A program made the translations under genes and the position numbers. From positions 30,847 through 94,846 of the forward strand of contig CAJADF010000089.1 in the NCBI GenBank assembly GCA_903938485.1: a DNA stretch of 64,000 nt, in the 5' to 3' direction. Under the pieces are notes generated by a model. It had not been told where the DNA came from, searched no databases, and saw only the letters and a list, made by a program, of their open reading frames with translations. Within the stretch, counting starts at the first letter, position 1; each line of letters opens with the position of its first letter. Shown piece after piece: positions 62,458 through 64,000 of this stretch. The stretch is from an uncultured Methylococcaceae bacterium. Lineage in GTDB: Bacteria > Pseudomonadota > Gammaproteobacteria > Methylococcales > Methylomonadaceae.

Positions 62458-62850
62458 ATGAACTTGGTCATAACACCTATTTATGTGGCGCTATTAAGCT
62501 TGGTCTTTGTTTACTTAAGCATTAGAACCATTGGTCTAAGAAGAAAAAATAAGATAGCCATAGGTGATGGTGGCAATCTGAGTTTACAAAAAGCCACTAG
62601 GGCACATGCTAATTTTGCTGAATATACCCCGATTAGTTTATTACTGTTAAGCATCATTGAATTAGATGGATACAACCCGATTTTAATAAACGCTCTGGGA
62701 ATATTATTATTGATAGGAAGATGTTGCCATGCGTATGGCATCAGTAAAACAGATGAGGACTTTAAGTACAGAGTGTCAGGAATGACAATGACATTTTTCA
62801 CTATTATCAGTGCTAGTGTTTTAATTCTAGCTCACGCATTATTTAAATAA
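62458..62850 (+). CDS. MAPEG family protein
   Basis: 130 aa, multi-TM; 'ATRAHANFAEYTPISLLLLSIIELDGYNP'. Confidence 0.85.
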   Translation: MNLVITPIYVALLSLVFVYLSIRTIGLRRKNKIAIGDGGNLSLQKATRAHANFAEYTPISLLLLSIIELDGYNPILINALGILLLIGRCCHAYGISKTDEDFKYRVSGMTMTFFTIISASVLILAHALFK

Positions 62851-62870
62851 AAGCTTGGTACAACAAAAAA

Positions 62871-62899
62871 AGCGGTAACAAGATTGCCTTGTTACCGCT
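62871..62899. terminator. Bidirectional intrinsic terminator
   Basis: AGCGGTAACAAG-ATTGC-CTTGTTACCGCT between convergent genes, A-run on left. Confidence 0.8.
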
Positions 62900-62937
62900 T
62901 CAATTAACCCAATTGCTGAGTTTTAAGCAGCTAGAAA

Positions 62938-63594
62938 TTAAGCTTTTTTGTTACGACGTAAGCCTAAGAAACCCATGATGGCTGAACCAAATAACCAGAT
63001 AGCACCAGGAACTGGCACAGCAGCCACATTGATATTATCGTAGAAAGTACCTGATGGTAATAAGATTTGAGACACACCCGACAAAGTTGTAGGTAATGAC
63101 ACAGTTGCCAACGCTACACCTTGTTTATATGATAAATCATATACTGTGTTGCCAGCTGCGTTTAAAAACAATACGTCAACATTAGGAATATTTCCAAAAG
63201 TACTGTTAGGTAATTGGAAAGAAAAACCACCCAAATTAGTCGCTGAAGTAAAACTCAACAAAACAGGTGACAAACGAGCGTCTAGTGCGTTAGTTCCACT
63301 CGGTGCAACTCCCCAACCTTTAAGTGAAGTATTCTGAACAGTTACAGAACCCGAAGTCGTATCAATTTGCCAATGATCAGAACCAGGAATTGCAATACCA
63401 TAGGTATCTAAATTAGGCAAAAATGTAGCATTGTTAAAAGTAATGCCACTTGAAACAGCTACCGAATCGTTACTTGCATTTGATCCTGCAGCAATACTAT
63501 CAAAATTAATGATACTTGCTTGTGCAGATTGAGCCAACGTTAAACCAATAGCTAGCGCAATCAAAGCCATTTTAGTCTTTAATTGATTAATCAT
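62938..63594 (-). CDS. Exported protein with VPxPA-CTERM-like (PEP-CTERM class) sorting signal
   Basis: 218 aa; N-terminal signal peptide, C-terminus 'VPVPGAIWLFGSAIMGFLGLRRNKKA'. Confidence 0.82.
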   Translation of the reverse strand: MINQLKTKMALIALAIGLTLAQSAQASIINFDSIAAGSNASNDSVAVSSGITFNNATFLPNLDTYGIAIPGSDHWQIDTTSGSVTVQNTSLKGWGVAPSGTNALDARLSPVLLSFTSATNLGGFSFQLPNSTFGNIPNVDVLFLNAAGNTVYDLSYKQGVALATVSLPTTLSGVSQILLPSGTFYDNINVAAVPVPGAIWLFGSAIMGFLGLRRNKKA

Positions 63595-63611
63595 TTATAA
63601 CATCTCCAAAA

Positions 63612-63635
63612 AGAGGGTGGTTAGTCCCACCCTCT
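63612..63635 (-). terminator. Intrinsic terminator after the alkaline phosphatase gene
   Basis: AGAGGGTGG-TTAGTC-CCACCCTCT with A-run on the plus strand. Confidence 0.7.
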
Positions 63636-63652
63636 ATAGCTATTGATTTAAC

Positions 63653-64000
63653 TTACTTAGTAGTACCGTAAACCACTGATTTCATCACTGCGAAGAAAAC
63701 GTCAGTGTTATCGATAACACCGCCGATTTCACCCGCGCCACGCCCATAAGCCGTTAATGGAATATCGCTACCACTGTGTACCGCTTGAGTACCTGGCACT
63801 TGACCTGTAATAAAGAAACCGTCTGCTTGGTTGTATGGACGAGTCCCTGTTGAACCACCATCAGCTACGTTATTACGTGGATAAGTACTTAGTGGTGCAA
63901 CGTTATCACCAGGTTGTTGTGAATCATTACTTGGGTAAGGACGTGTGCGATAGTTCTCATAACGGTCCGCATTTGAACCATAACCAATTAACAATTTATT
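63653..64000 (-). CDS. Alkaline phosphatase-like protein, C-terminal part (truncated by window edge)
   Basis: 'AVHSGSDIPLTAYGRGAGEIGGVIDNTDVFFAVMKSV' resembles the PhoA-type 'H.G.D.P..A.GPGA' region. Confidence 0.7.
   Translation of the reverse strand, partial: NKLLIGYGSNADRYENYRTRPYPSNDSQQPGDNVAPLSTYPRNNVADGGSTGTRPYNQADGFFITGQVPGTQAVHSGSDIPLTAYGRGAGEIGGVIDNTDVFFAVMKSVVYGTTK

Overview
The window looks like chromosome from a gammaproteobacterial methylotroph or methanotroph; this is inferred from the pqqABCDE cluster and gene content, and no taxonomic search was possible. Most of it is housekeeping: kup (3' end), dedA-like, htpG, mprF-acvB/virJ, class I fumarase, GH17-GT2 glucan synthase, corC-like, proS, aceEF-lpdA, groSL, thiF/moeB, pqqABCDE, ubiX, pip, thiO, pyrD, pmbA-tldD, bamC-like, nit, yhdP, rng-maf-rlmH, panD/C/B-folK-pcnB, RDD protein, prlC-ubiD, MAPEG protein, a VPxPA-CTERM-type protein, and an alkaline phosphatase 3' end. 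The accessory part is 8.1-16.3 kb. It holds gene relics (a partial mprF copy, a truncated DUF4160 gene, dockerin-like tails) and a tandem family of RTX/Ig-like secreted proteins with one truncated and two full copies. Main observations: (1) pcnB has no ATG/GTG/TTG upstream of its conserved core and probably starts at AUU behind an AGGG Shine-Dalgarno, as reported for E. coli pcnB. (2) A 24-aa pqqA is missing from the ORF track. (3) A ~208-bp element is flanked by pairs of 21-bp repeats in inverted orientation, resembling a non-autonomous IS21-like element. (4) The mprF relic carries an internal deletion at an 11-bp microhomology. (5) The RTX genes show module shuffling or gene conversion. (6) A perfect CIRCE operator precedes groES. 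I did not find a clearly new multi-gene system; the RTX array and the 21-bp-repeat element are the best candidates for undescribed biology.
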